From positions 1 through 31,061 of the forward strand of contig DASTTY010000072.1 in the NCBI GenBank assembly GCA_035759925.1: 31,061 nucleotides of DNA, written 5' to 3'. Below the pieces are notes generated by a model. That model was not told the DNA's origin. It saw only the letters and a program-made list of their open reading frames with translations, and did no database searches. Both the position numbers and the translations under genes were made by a program. Below are positions 15,082 through 22,419 of this stretch, piece by piece (the stretch's first letter is position 1; every line of letters begins with the position of its first letter). The stretch comes from RHKX01 sp035759925 (GTDB lineage Bacteria > Actinomycetota > Thermoleophilia > Solirubrobacterales > 70-9).

Positions 15082-15779
15082 GCCGCCGCTCCCAGCGACT
15101 TCAGGGCTGCGGCCCTGGCGGCGACGAACGCCGGGTCGCTGATCGCGTCGGCCCGCGCCGCGGCCGGGATCGCCGGGGCCTCGATCACGGCCGTGACCGC
15201 GGCCGGGCGCGGCGTCAGGATCGCCGCCCGGTCGGCCACGTAGAGGGCCTCCTCGACGTCGTGCGTGACGAGCAGCGTGCTCCGGTGCTCGGATGCGAGC
15301 GTCGCCCGCAGCCAGGTTTGCAGCTCGCCGCGGGTGATCGCGTCGAGCGCCGCGAACGGCTCGTCGAGGAGCAGGACCGGGGTTCCGGCGAGCAGGGTCC
15401 GTGCCACCGCGACCCGCTGGCGCATGCCGCCCGAGAGCTCGCCCGGCAGGGCGTCGGCAAAGCCCGAGAGGCCGAGGCGGTGCAGCATCGCGCCGGCTCG
15501 CCGCCTGCTCTCGCGGCGATCGCCCCCTGCCAGTCGCAACGCCACGGCGGCGTTGTCGGCAGCCCGCTTCCAGGGCAGTAGCAGGTCGCGTTGCGGCATC
15601 CAGGCCGAGCGCGCGGTCCGGGCGGCCGGCGACGGATCGCCGTCGATCTCGATGCTGCCGGCCTGCAGCGGCTGCAGGCCGGCGACGAGCTCGAGCAGCG
15701 TCGACTTCCCGCAGCCGGAGGGGCCGACGAGCGCCAGCGTCTCACCCGGCGCGACCTCGAGCTCGATCCCGGCGAGCAC
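15078..15779 (-). CDS. thiZ: Thiamine/HMP-type ABC transporter ATPase, start uncertain
   Basis: Counted from GTG 15779 the product is 233 residues, with Walker A GPSGCGKS (19-26), signature LSGGM (115-119), Walker B LLLDEP (Asp139, Glu140) and switch His173. The coding sequence clearly extends further upstream: the codons before GTG 15779 encode AIRVGGLSHRFGAIE, the normal first strand of an ABC domain. Yet between the riboswitch and GTG 15779 this frame has no ATG, GTG or TTG. Either an unusual codon (ATC at 15899 or 15893) initiates, or the enzyme is short, or there is a sequence error. It is the first gene after the TPP riboswitch. Confidence 0.8.
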   Translation of the reverse strand: MLAGIELEVAPGETLALVGPSGCGKSTLLELVAGLQPLQAGSIEIDGDPSPAARTARSAWMPQRDLLLPWKRAADNAAVALRLAGGDRRESRRRAGAMLHRLGLSGFADALPGELSGGMRQRVAVARTLLAGTPVLLLDEPFAALDAITRGELQTWLRATLASEHRSTLLVTHDVEEALYVADRAAILTPRPAAVTAVIEAPAIPAAARADAISDPAFVAARAAALKSLGAAA

Positions 15780-15898
15780 CTCGATGGCGCCAAAGCGGTG
15801 GCTGAGGCCGCCGACGCGGATCGCCGCCGGCGCCGGGTCTCCGGATGGATCCTGCTCGGCGGCCGCTGCCGCGGCTGAGGGCCTCTCGGCGATGACGA

Positions 15899-15999
15899 TC
15901 TTCCCTTCGCGCGAATTACCGCACAGGTTCGGAGGGTCAGCGCCGGGCGGGGAGGTCCCGGAGACGCTATCTCAGCCCGCTGCCCGCGAGCACCCCTTG
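15899..15999 (-). ncRNA. TPP riboswitch (THI element)
   Basis: Read on the minus strand, the conserved parts appear in the right order: GGGGTGC (15996-15990), CTGAGA (15975-15970), GACCCT with GAACCTG (15938-15924), then GCGAAGGGAAG (15910-15900). This is the known thiamine pyrophosphate aptamer. It sits at the head of the ABC importer operon and should lower its expression when TPP is plentiful. The expression platform is not obvious; no long T-run follows, so control of translation is more likely. Confidence 0.9.
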
Positions 16000-16008
16000 A
16001 CGGCTTCG

Positions 16009-16014
16009 ATCATA
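16009..16014 (-). promoter_or_regulatory. -10 element of the riboswitch transcript
   Basis: TATGAT (16014-16009, minus) gives a start point near 16002, just before the aptamer. The best upstream TTGAGT is 21 nt away, so the -35 is weak. Confidence 0.45.
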
Positions 16015-16037
16015 GCCCCGACCGGACGCCGAATGAC

Positions 16038-16400
16038 TCAACCTGCGAGCGGGAGGACCCTCGATCGGCGGATCCGCCGATCGCGGGTCACCAGCGGAAC
16101 GCCGTGGACGAGGCTCGTCGCCGCGATCAGCTCGTCCGCGGGATCGGCAGCGAAGTCGAGGTCGGCGATCGCCTTGCAGACATCCAGCGTGAGCGGCCAG
16201 GTGTGGATCTTCGCGAGGGCCCGGACGACGTCGCCGTCATCGAGATCGAGTTCGAGTCGGTCGAGCTGGACCAGCTTGGCGATCTCCCAGAGAACGATGC
16301 CCGAGATGCTCCAGGTATCGGCCGTGAGGAGTTCCCGCTCCCGCCGCGTGAGATCCCCGCCGAGCGCGTGGACGAGGATGTGGGTGTCAAGGTTCAGCAT
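16038..16400 (-). CDS. vapC: PIN-domain toxin (VapC)
   Basis: The 120-residue protein is a full-length PIN-domain RNase. The four acidic residues of the metal site are present: Asp5 (MLNLDTHILVHAL), Glu39 (LWEIAKL), Asp89 (DPADELIAAT) and Asp107 (VTRDRRI). VapC toxins cut tRNA or rRNA when not held by their antitoxin. Its ATG overlaps the end of the antitoxin gene by 14 nt, the usual arrangement. The target RNA cannot be predicted. Confidence 0.88.
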   Translation of the reverse strand: MLNLDTHILVHALGGDLTRRERELLTADTWSISGIVLWEIAKLVQLDRLELDLDDGDVVRALAKIHTWPLTLDVCKAIADLDFAADPADELIAATSLVHGVPLVTRDRRIRRSRVLPLAG

Positions 16401-16605
16401 CCCAGCGCAGTCCGGTGCCGAGGATGTCCCCCGTGACCTCGACCTTGCCGGCGAGGCTCCCGATCAGCTCCGCCGAGCCTTCCTCGACCGGGACCAGCTT
16501 GGCGACCGGCTTGCCATGCTTGGTGATCACGATCCCCTCCGGGCCGACGCGGTCGAGGATCGCGAGGCAGCGCTGCTTGAACTCGGTGGCGGCGACGGTC
16601 TTCAT
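16387..16605 (-). CDS. vapB: Phd/YefM-family antitoxin (VapB partner)
   Basis: The 72-residue protein has the Phd/YefM N-terminal DNA-binding fold (VAATEFKQRCLAILDRV, then IVITKHGKPVAKLVPV) and a C-terminal toxin-binding tail (about 45-72, GSLAGKVEVTGDILGTGLRW). It should neutralise the PIN toxin downstream and repress the operon by binding the palindrome at 16621-16645. ATG 16605 is preferred over the longer open frame because the fold begins here and a -10 element lies 7 nt upstream. Confidence 0.85.
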   Translation of the reverse strand: MKTVAATEFKQRCLAILDRVGPEGIVITKHGKPVAKLVPVEEGSAELIGSLAGKVEVTGDILGTGLRWDAEP

Positions 16606-16611
16606 GGCTAC

Positions 16612-16645
16612 AACGGTAGCAAGTGGACAGACAATCTGTCCACTT
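16612..16645 (-). promoter_or_regulatory. vapBC promoter with operator palindrome
   Basis: AAGTGGACAGA (16621-16631) and TCTGTCCACTT (16635-16645) form a perfect 11-bp inverted repeat around CAA. On the minus strand TGGACA within it resembles a -35, and TACCGT (16618-16613) is the -10, with an 18-nt spacer. ATG 16605 is 7 nt after it, so the mRNA is leaderless. An antitoxin bound here would block the polymerase. Confidence 0.75.
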
Positions 16646-16688
16646 CTCAGTCGAGTCGATGCCGAGGTATCGAGGGCTGCTTCGCTCG

Positions 16689-18077
16689 CTACGGCCGGGC
16701 TACGACGTCGACGAAGTGCTCGAGGTGCTTGGTCGTCCAGCACTCGAACGCCTCGGTCGTGTGCGGCTCGTAGGCGGCCATGACCGAGTCGCCGTAGTTC
16801 CAGTAGAGGCGCGGCTCGGGGTTGAGCCAGAACGTCCGGCCGGCGCGCTCGGTGAGCTGCGCGAATGCGGCGGCGTGGGGGTCGCGGCCGTTCGTGCGGG
16901 CGTCGCCGAGGACGATCACGGTCGAGCGCGGATCGAGGTCGGCGGAGATCTCCTCGAGGAACTCGAGCCAGACGCGACCGTAGTCGGTGTAGCCGGAGAT
17001 GTCGGCGACGCCACCGTCCTGGCTGATCCGCTCGCTGATCTTCCGGAAGTCGCGCTCCCGCTCGAACGTCTCGGTCACCTCGCTGATCCGCTCGATGAAG
17101 ACGAAGCTGCGCAGCTTCCGAAACGAGTCGTGGAGCGCGTGGAGGACGCTGAGGAAGAAGACGCTCGCCGACGTGACCGACGTCGAGACGTCGCAGAGCA
17201 CGTAGATCTCCGGCCGCCGCGGCCGCTTCGGCCGGTAGCGCAGCGTCAGCGGCACGCCGCCGGTCTCGAGCGAGGCCCGCATCGTCCGGCGGACGTCGAC
17301 GACGCGACCCTTGCGGCGTCCGCGGTGCTCGTTGCCGAGCGTCGCGAGGCGCCGTTTCAGCATCGTCACCGATCGGTGGACCGCAGCGAGGTCCTGGGTC
17401 GGATTCGTCGGCAGCGCCCGGTCGAGGTCGGCGAGCGGTCGCGCCGGTGGCAGCTTCCCGGTCCGCTCGATCAGCTGCCGCTCGAGCTCGCGGCGGAGGT
17501 GGGACTCGAAGCGGCGGAGCCCCTCGCGATCGATCTCGACGTCCTCGGCCGCGCCGTCGGCCCCGCTCGACCCGGGGGTGAGGCCGAGCGAGCGGCGGAT
17601 CCGCTGAACGTCGACGCCGACGACCCCCGAGCCCTCGCCACGGCGCCCGAAGGCGGCGACGGCGAGCTGGGCGAGGTCGCGCATCGCGGCCTCGTCGCCG
17701 GCGGCGATCGCCTGCCGGATCATCTCGATCAGCTCCTCGACGTCGATGCGCTCGCCGCCGTCGCCGGCCTCGCCCATGCCCGGAGTGCCGTCGCCGGCCT
17801 CGCCCTCGACCCCCTCGCGCTCGATCGCCTCGAGCTCGGCGGCCCGGAAGAACCAGCGATCGAAAACCCGGTCGAAGAGATGGCGGTCCTCCTGGGACTT
17901 CGCGAGCGTCGCGGCGAGCGCCTCGCGGAACTGGGCCCGATCACTCCACGGGACCTGCTCGACTGCCGCGAACGAGTCGAGGATCTCCGCCGTCCCGATC
18001 GCGAGGCCCTCCTCGCGGAGCTCGTCGCAGAAGGAGACGAGCTGGTCGGCGATCAGGTCGTTGCCCGCCGCGGCCAC
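16689..18077 (-). CDS. VWA-domain protein, CoxE-like
   Basis: The 462-residue protein pairs with the MoxR ATPase upstream. Its N-terminal half is helical and charged, with a linker rich in Gly/Glu (GVEGEAGDGTPGMGEAGDGG). The C-terminal von Willebrand A domain shows the metal site DVSTS (Asp296, Ser298, Ser300), and later DGGVADISGYTDYGRVW and VIVLGDARTNG, as in CoxE proteins. MoxR-VWA pairs act as chaperones that insert metals or mature enzymes; CoxD/CoxE mature CO dehydrogenase. No CO dehydrogenase genes are seen, so the client is unknown. GTG 18077 lies 4 nt after the MoxR stop. Confidence 0.85.
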   Translation of the reverse strand: MAAAGNDLIADQLVSFCDELREEGLAIGTAEILDSFAAVEQVPWSDRAQFREALAATLAKSQEDRHLFDRVFDRWFFRAAELEAIEREGVEGEAGDGTPGMGEAGDGGERIDVEELIEMIRQAIAAGDEAAMRDLAQLAVAAFGRRGEGSGVVGVDVQRIRRSLGLTPGSSGADGAAEDVEIDREGLRRFESHLRRELERQLIERTGKLPPARPLADLDRALPTNPTQDLAAVHRSVTMLKRRLATLGNEHRGRRKGRVVDVRRTMRASLETGGVPLTLRYRPKRPRRPEIYVLCDVSTSVTSASVFFLSVLHALHDSFRKLRSFVFIERISEVTETFERERDFRKISERISQDGGVADISGYTDYGRVWLEFLEEISADLDPRSTVIVLGDARTNGRDPHAAAFAQLTERAGRTFWLNPEPRLYWNYGDSVMAAYEPHTTEAFECWTTKHLEHFVDVVARP

Positions 18078-18081
18078 GACG

Positions 18082-19050
18082 TCATCCCGGCGTCGCGGCG
18101 GCGGGCCCGTCGGAGCCGCGGGCGGTGGGAAGCCGCATGCCGACCCGCTCGGCGACGAGGTCGAGGTCGGTCCGGTGCTTGACGATGATGCTCATCGTCC
18201 GGTTGAACGTCTCGGCGTCGATCTGGTCGGCGCCGAGCAGCAGCAGCGCCCGCGCCCAGTCGATCGACTCGGCGATCGACGGCGGCTTCTTGAGGTCGAG
18301 CTCGCGGACCATCCCGACCACCTCGACGAGCCGGCGGGCGAGCTCAGCGTCGAGATCGGGGGCGTGGAGCCGGACGATCTCGACCTCGCGCTCGATCGAC
18401 GGGTAGTCGAGCCAGAGGTAGAGGCAGCGCCGCTTCAGAGCTTCGGTCAGCTCCCGCGAATTGTTCGAGGTCAGCAGCACGAGCGGCATCGACTGTGCCT
18501 CGACGACGCCGAGCTCGGGGATCGAGATCTGGAAGTCGGAGAGGACCTCGAGCAGCATCGCCTCGAACTCCTGGTCGGTCTTGTCGATCTCGTCGATCAG
18601 CAGCACGACCGGCTCGTCGGAGGCGATCGCGGCGAGCAGCGGTCGCGTGAGCAGGAACTCCTCGCCGAAGATGTCCTCCATGACGGCGTCACCGGCGGGC
18701 GCGCCGTCCGGCCCGGCGGCAGCGGACTCGGCCTGGATCCGGAGGAGCTGCTTGCGGTAGTTCCACTCGTAGAGGGCCTTCGCCTCGTCGAGCCCCTCGT
18801 AGCACTGGAGGCGGATCAGCGGCCGTCCCGTCGCCCGGGAGAGCGCCTTCGCCAGCTCGGTCTTGCCGACTCCGGCGGGCCCCTCGACGAGCACCGGCTT
18901 GCCGAGCCGCTGGGCCAGGTGGGAGACGAGCGACGCCGAGTCGTCGGCGAGATAGCCCGCTGCCGCGAGCGCGTCCCGGGTCGCCTCGAAGCCGGTCCCC
19001 GCGGGCTGCTCGGGGCCGGACCCGGCCGCGGTTGAAGGCAGGGAGCTCAC
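18082..19050 (-). CDS. moxR: MoxR-family AAA+ ATPase
   Basis: From GTG 19050 the product is 322 residues. Walker A is GPAGVGKT (57-64), Walker B is VVLLIDEID (Asp152, Glu153), and sensor 1 is LTSNNSREL (about Asn195). The insert LLTRPLLAAI and the segment QCYEGLDEAKALYEWNY are typical of the MoxR group. An upstream ATG at 19107 would lie inside the divergent gene and before the promoter, so GTG 19050 is preferred. It works with the VWA protein 4 nt downstream, probably as an assembly chaperone. Confidence 0.85.
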   Translation of the reverse strand: MSSLPSTAAGSGPEQPAGTGFEATRDALAAAGYLADDSASLVSHLAQRLGKPVLVEGPAGVGKTELAKALSRATGRPLIRLQCYEGLDEAKALYEWNYRKQLLRIQAESAAAGPDGAPAGDAVMEDIFGEEFLLTRPLLAAIASDEPVVLLIDEIDKTDQEFEAMLLEVLSDFQISIPELGVVEAQSMPLVLLTSNNSRELTEALKRRCLYLWLDYPSIEREVEIVRLHAPDLDAELARRLVEVVGMVRELDLKKPPSIAESIDWARALLLLGADQIDAETFNRTMSIIVKHRTDLDLVAERVGMRLPTARGSDGPAAATPG

Positions 19051-19058
19051 TCGGGTCG

Positions 19059-19066
19059 ATGATAAT
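19059..19066. promoter_or_regulatory. Bidirectional promoter with overlapping -10 elements
   Basis: The 8 bases ATGATAAT carry GATAAT (19061-19066) on the plus strand, 6 nt before GTG 19073. On the minus strand they carry TATCAT (19064-19059), 8 nt before GTG 19050. Neither gene has a Shine-Dalgarno. Both mRNAs would be leaderless and start from the same patch of DNA. Confidence 0.6.
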
Positions 19067-19072
19067 GGCGCC

Positions 19073-19294
19073 GTGAGCCCCTCCGAGGTCGCAGTGATCG
19101 CCATCACGCTCGGCGACGACGCCGGTCCCTACGCGCTGATGATCGGCGCCGGCTTCCTCGTCGGCGTCTACGCGCATGCCGCGAAGATGCCGAAGCTGCT
19201 CGCGGCCGCGATCCTCTTCGTGCTGCTCAGCTCGATCCTCGCGATCGCCGTCTCGTTCAGCTACGACGGCTCCGCACCCCAGGTGAAGCGGTGA
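19073..19294 (+). CDS. Small two-helix membrane protein
   Basis: The 73-residue protein has two hydrophobic segments (about 19-34 and 41-62) joined by a short basic loop (HAAKMPKLL) and a polar tail. No family is recognised. It is transcribed away from moxR, from the shared promoter, as a leaderless mRNA starting at GTG. Its codon use matches its neighbours. Confidence 0.65.
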   Translation: MSPSEVAVIAITLGDDAGPYALMIGAGFLVGVYAHAAKMPKLLAAAILFVLLSSILAIAVSFSYDGSAPQVKR

Positions 19295-19323
19295 TCGGCC
19301 GCGCCCGATCGGCCCGCAGTGGG

Positions 19324-19354
19324 TAGGCTCGAACCGTCCTATCCGGACAGGAGG
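19324..19354 (+). promoter_or_regulatory. Promoter and RBS of the coiled-coil gene
   Basis: TAGGCT (19324-19329) is a TANNNT -10. AGGAGG (19349-19354) lies 5 nt before ATG 19360. The same TAGGCT occurs before the AIM24 gene at 27330. Confidence 0.45.
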
Positions 19355-19359
19355 ACCTG

Positions 19360-20310
19360 ATGGAATCGAGCGCGAACGAGCAACCCTCCAGCGAGACGAA
19401 GCGTGCCCGCGAAGCGACCGACGGGCTCCAGGAGGCGATCGAGAAGGCCCGCTCCGACGATGTCGAGACGCTCGTCGCGGAGTCGACGCGGATCGCCGGT
19501 GAAGCCCGGGAGGCGGCGCTTCGTGCCGCCGGCGCCGAGTCGATCGCCCGCCGCGCCGTCGCCGAGCGGGACGCCGCGGCCGAGCGCGCCGATCGGGCCG
19601 AGAAGTCGGCGGCGGAGCGGATCGCCGCGGCCGAGAAGAGCTACGAGGAGAAGCTCGAGGAGAGCCGCGCGGAGCTTCGCTCGCGGGCCGAGGAGAAGGT
19701 CAAGGAGGCGATCGCGGCGGTGAAGGAGCGCGGCGCCGAGCAGATCAGCACCGAGCTCAAGAGCCGCAAGGCCGAGCTCGAGGAGCGCATGGAGCTGCGG
19801 AGGCGGAAGGCGGAGACCGACATCGAGGCCCGCCGCAAGCAGCTCGAGGAGGGGATCGAGCATCGCGCGCGTGAGCTCGACGCCCGGATCGCGAAGCGCG
19901 AGGACGGTTTCGAGGACGAGCTCGAGCGGGTTCGCGAGGACGGCCGCCGCAAGCTCGCGGCCGAGGTCGACGAGCGCAAGGAGATCGAAGGCAAGCTGAA
20001 CCTCGCCGAGGCCCGGCTCAAGACGCTCGCCGAGCGCCTCGCCGACGAGGCCGAACGGCGCACCAAGGCCGAGGCGGAGCGCAAGCTCGCGGCCGAGATG
20101 GAGAAGCTGAAACGGGAGGCGGAGGTGAGCGGCGAGAAGGCGCGGCAGCGCGCCGCCCGCGAAGCCGAGCTCGAAGGGGCGCGGCTCGCCAAGCAGACCG
20201 AGACCGAGGCCCAGGAGCAGCGCGAGGAGCACGCCCGCGAGGCGCGTGAGCGGGCCGCGCGCGAGGCCGAGCAGGCCGCCGAGCGCGCTCGCCGCGAAGC
20301 GCTCGGCTGA
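19360..20310 (+). CDS. Long coiled-coil protein, Ala/Glu/Arg-rich
   Basis: The 316-residue protein is almost wholly charged alpha-helix with heptad patterns, with Ala, Glu, Arg and Lys making up most of it. It has no signal peptide, membrane segment or cysteine. Segments such as ERDAAAERADRAEKSAAERI recur with variation. It could be a scaffold or a filament-like protein similar to DivIVA or Scy types, but low-complexity coiled coils match many families, so I do not name one. It has a clear Shine-Dalgarno and its own promoter. Confidence 0.7.
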   Translation: MESSANEQPSSETKRAREATDGLQEAIEKARSDDVETLVAESTRIAGEAREAALRAAGAESIARRAVAERDAAAERADRAEKSAAERIAAAEKSYEEKLEESRAELRSRAEEKVKEAIAAVKERGAEQISTELKSRKAELEERMELRRRKAETDIEARRKQLEEGIEHRARELDARIAKREDGFEDELERVREDGRRKLAAEVDERKEIEGKLNLAEARLKTLAERLADEAERRTKAEAERKLAAEMEKLKREAEVSGEKARQRAAREAELEGARLAKQTETEAQEQREEHAREARERAAREAEQAAERARREALG

Positions 20311-20342
20311 TCAGTCGCGGCCGGGGCGGCGGCCGGCCGGCG

Positions 20343-20714
20343 CTAGCTCGCCGGGACCTCGGAGCCCTCGTGGGCCTGGAGGACGTCCTCGCCCTCCTCG
20401 CCGGTGCGGATCCTGATCGCCTCCTCGACCGGCAGGACGAAGATCTTGCCGTCGCCGATCGATCCGGTCCGGGCGTGCTTGAGGATCGTCTCGACCACCA
20501 TCTCCTTCTCGGAGTCGTCGACGACGCACTCGATCTTCAGCTTCGGCCGGACGTTGACGGTCAGGCTGGCGCCGCGGTAGTGCTCGACCACGCCCTTCTG
20601 GCGTCCCGACCCCTTCACCTCCGAGATCGAGAGGGACGGGATCCCCCGCTCGAGCAACTCCTGGCGGATCGGCTCGAACGCCTCGTGCCGGATGAACGCT
20701 TCGACCTTCTTCAT
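20343..20714 (-). CDS. glnK: PII nitrogen regulatory protein with Leu at position 51
   Basis: The 123-residue protein is a PII signal protein. It senses ATP/ADP and 2-oxoglutarate and blocks AmtB. The T-loop runs EVKGSGRQKGVVEHYRGASL, and the C-terminal signature is SIGDGKIFVLPVEEAIRIRTGEEG. Numbering matches E. coli exactly up to the T-loop, so residue 51 is Leu, not the Tyr that is uridylylated or adenylylated in most bacteria; Ser50 and Thr52 flank it. Regulation by covalent change at Tyr51 is therefore impossible here. It follows amtB by 14 nt. ATG 20714 is the start; an upstream open frame is not used. Confidence 0.92.
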   Translation of the reverse strand: MKKVEAFIRHEAFEPIRQELLERGIPSLSISEVKGSGRQKGVVEHYRGASLTVNVRPKLKIECVVDDSEKEMVVETILKHARTGSIGDGKIFVLPVEEAIRIRTGEEGEDVLQAHEGSEVPAS

Positions 20715-20728
20715 CTTCTGATTCCTTC

Positions 20729-22225
20729 CTAGGCGCTCGGGGTTGCTGCGGTTTCGGACGGTGGGCCGGCCATCTTCGCCGGCTGTGCGATCGGGGTTCC
20801 GGCAACGCTCGGCTCGTACACGCTCGAGCCCGGATATTCCTCTCGTGGGATGAATGATTCCGGATAGCCGTACATCCCGTGAGTGGTGATGTCCAGGCCG
20901 GCCAGCTCCTCCTCCTCGGAGACCCGCAGCCCGATCGTGGCCTTGATCGCCGCGAACACCGCATAGGAGGCAACGAACACGAACGTGAACGTCGCCACAA
21001 CGGCGAGCGCCTGGACGCCGAGCTGGCCGAGCGACCCGGCGAGCCCGCCGTCCTTGATCCCGTAGAAGATCCCCGGCGCGGCGCCGTCGGCGATCAGCCG
21101 CGGCGAGGCGAAGATCCCGACCGAGATCGTTCCCCAGATCCCCGCCATGCCGTGTGCCGACAGCGCCCCGACCGGATCGTCGAGGCGGCGCTCGATGGCG
21201 ATCACCGAGTAGACGACGAAGACGCCGGCCAACAGCCCGATGATCGGAGCCGCCCAGAACTCGACGAACCCGGACGGCGCCGTGATTGCGACGAGGCCGG
21301 CGATCGCGCCGTTGCCGGCCATTCCGACGTCGAGCGATCGCGTCTTCAGGTAGCAGACGAGGACGGCGCCGATCACCCCGGCGGCAGCGGCGAGCTGGGT
21401 GTTCAGCATGACCTCGCCGAAGAACGAGTCGCTCGTCCCGAAGGTCGAGCCGCCGTTGAACCCGAACCAGCCGATCCAGAGGATCATCACTGCCAGGCCG
21501 ACGAACGGCATCGAGTGTCCTGGGATCGCCCGTGGTGAGCCATCGGAGGCGTACTTGCCGCGGCGGGCGCCGAGCAAGAGCAGGGCCGCGAGGCCACCGA
21601 CCGCACCGGTCAGGTGGACGACCGACGAGCCGGCGAAGTCCATCACCGGCTTGCCGCCGACGTCGGAGAGAAAGCCGCCGCCCCAGACCGAGTGGGCGAC
21701 GAGTGGATAGATGACGGCGCCGAAGATGACCGCGTAGATCACGTAGGCGCTGAACTGGATCCGCTCCAGGGTCGTTCCCCAGACGATCGCCAGCGAGACC
21801 GCCGCGAACGCGAGCCCGTAGAGCATCAGCATCGCATCCGATCCGGCGACGTTGAAGGCGTCGGCGCCGCTGCCGATCGTCTGGCCGATGTGGAAGAAGA
21901 AGCCGTCGTTGCCGAAGACGTCGTTGCCGAAGCCGCTGAGGCCGTAGCCGACCGCCCACCAGGCGATCGTGACGATCCCGAGGTTGATCAGGATCTTCCC
22001 GACGCCGGCGCCGGCGTTCTTCTCGCGGCTGAACCCGATCTCGAGGAACAGGAAGCCCGCCTGCATCAGGAAGACGAGCGCGCACGCGACGGCCACCCAG
22101 ACCATGTCGAGCTCGAGCGACTTCGCCTCGAGCAGCTTCGCGCCGTCCTGCGCCGATGCGACACCGGGCACGATCAACGCGGCGATCAACGCCGCCAGGA
22201 CCGTGAGGCTGATCCTCTTCGTCAT
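20729..22225 (-). CDS. amtB: Ammonium transporter AmtB
   Basis: The 498-residue channel has a cleavable signal (about 1-25, ending GVASAQD), then about eleven helices. The pore pair His204 (SVVHLTGAVGG) and His358 (SAHGMAGIWG) and the conserved Asp196 (DFAGSS) are present. The C-terminal tail of about 60 residues includes GLDITTHGMYGYPESF, a Gly/Tyr segment that contacts PII in relatives. ATG 22225 is chosen because AAGGAA sits 6-11 nt upstream; an in-frame GTG further up adds only a polar stretch. It is followed by glnK, its partner. Confidence 0.92.
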   Translation of the reverse strand: MTKRISLTVLAALIAALIVPGVASAQDGAKLLEAKSLELDMVWVAVACALVFLMQAGFLFLEIGFSREKNAGAGVGKILINLGIVTIAWWAVGYGLSGFGNDVFGNDGFFFHIGQTIGSGADAFNVAGSDAMLMLYGLAFAAVSLAIVWGTTLERIQFSAYVIYAVIFGAVIYPLVAHSVWGGGFLSDVGGKPVMDFAGSSVVHLTGAVGGLAALLLLGARRGKYASDGSPRAIPGHSMPFVGLAVMILWIGWFGFNGGSTFGTSDSFFGEVMLNTQLAAAAGVIGAVLVCYLKTRSLDVGMAGNGAIAGLVAITAPSGFVEFWAAPIIGLLAGVFVVYSVIAIERRLDDPVGALSAHGMAGIWGTISVGIFASPRLIADGAAPGIFYGIKDGGLAGSLGQLGVQALAVVATFTFVFVASYAVFAAIKATIGLRVSEEEELAGLDITTHGMYGYPESFIPREEYPGSSVYEPSVAGTPIAQPAKMAGPPSETAATPSA

Positions 22226-22239
22226 TCCGGTTCCTTCCT

Positions 22240-22264
22240 CGCCGCCGGGCACGATCGGGCGGCG
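22240..22264 (-). promoter_or_regulatory. Hairpin just before the amtB ribosome binding site
   Basis: CGCCGCC (22240-22246) and GGCGGCG (22258-22264) pair around an 11-nt loop. In the transcript the stem ends directly before the purine-rich ribosome binding site. It might insulate or modulate translation. Confidence 0.35.
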
Positions 22265-22369
22265 TCAGGGGCTTGCCAACGCCATCAGTCTCCGGGCGGG
22301 CCGCGGTCCCGTGTTTGTACCGGCGTCGAAAATTCGCCCGCCGCCGTTGTCCCGGCGTGACGCCCCTGG

Positions 22370-22401
22370 TCGCCGACCCGCGCCGGAAGCGGGATCGGCG
22401 A
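22370..22401 (-). terminator. Terminator hairpin of the MBL/PAS operon
   Basis: A stem of 12 bp with one bulged base is formed by TCGCCGACCCGC (22370-22381) and GCGGGATCGGCGA (22389-22401), with a 7-nt loop. It lies about 20-50 nt after the metallo-beta-lactamase stop. No T-run follows. The rest of the gap to amtB (22265-22369) should hold the amtB promoter, but no good -35/-10 pair is visible. Confidence 0.55.
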
Positions 22402-22419
22402 TGGCCGGCGGCGGGCGCG

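Noticed and set aside
16623..18182. 519-residue plus-strand open frame opposite the VWA gene
   Set aside because: Composition and lack of motifs mark a shadow; the minus strand has the VWA metal site.
22300..22345. GlnR-like box before amtB (GTACC-N6-GAAAA)
   Set aside because: The first half does not fit the GTnAC pattern, and the second unit is missing.
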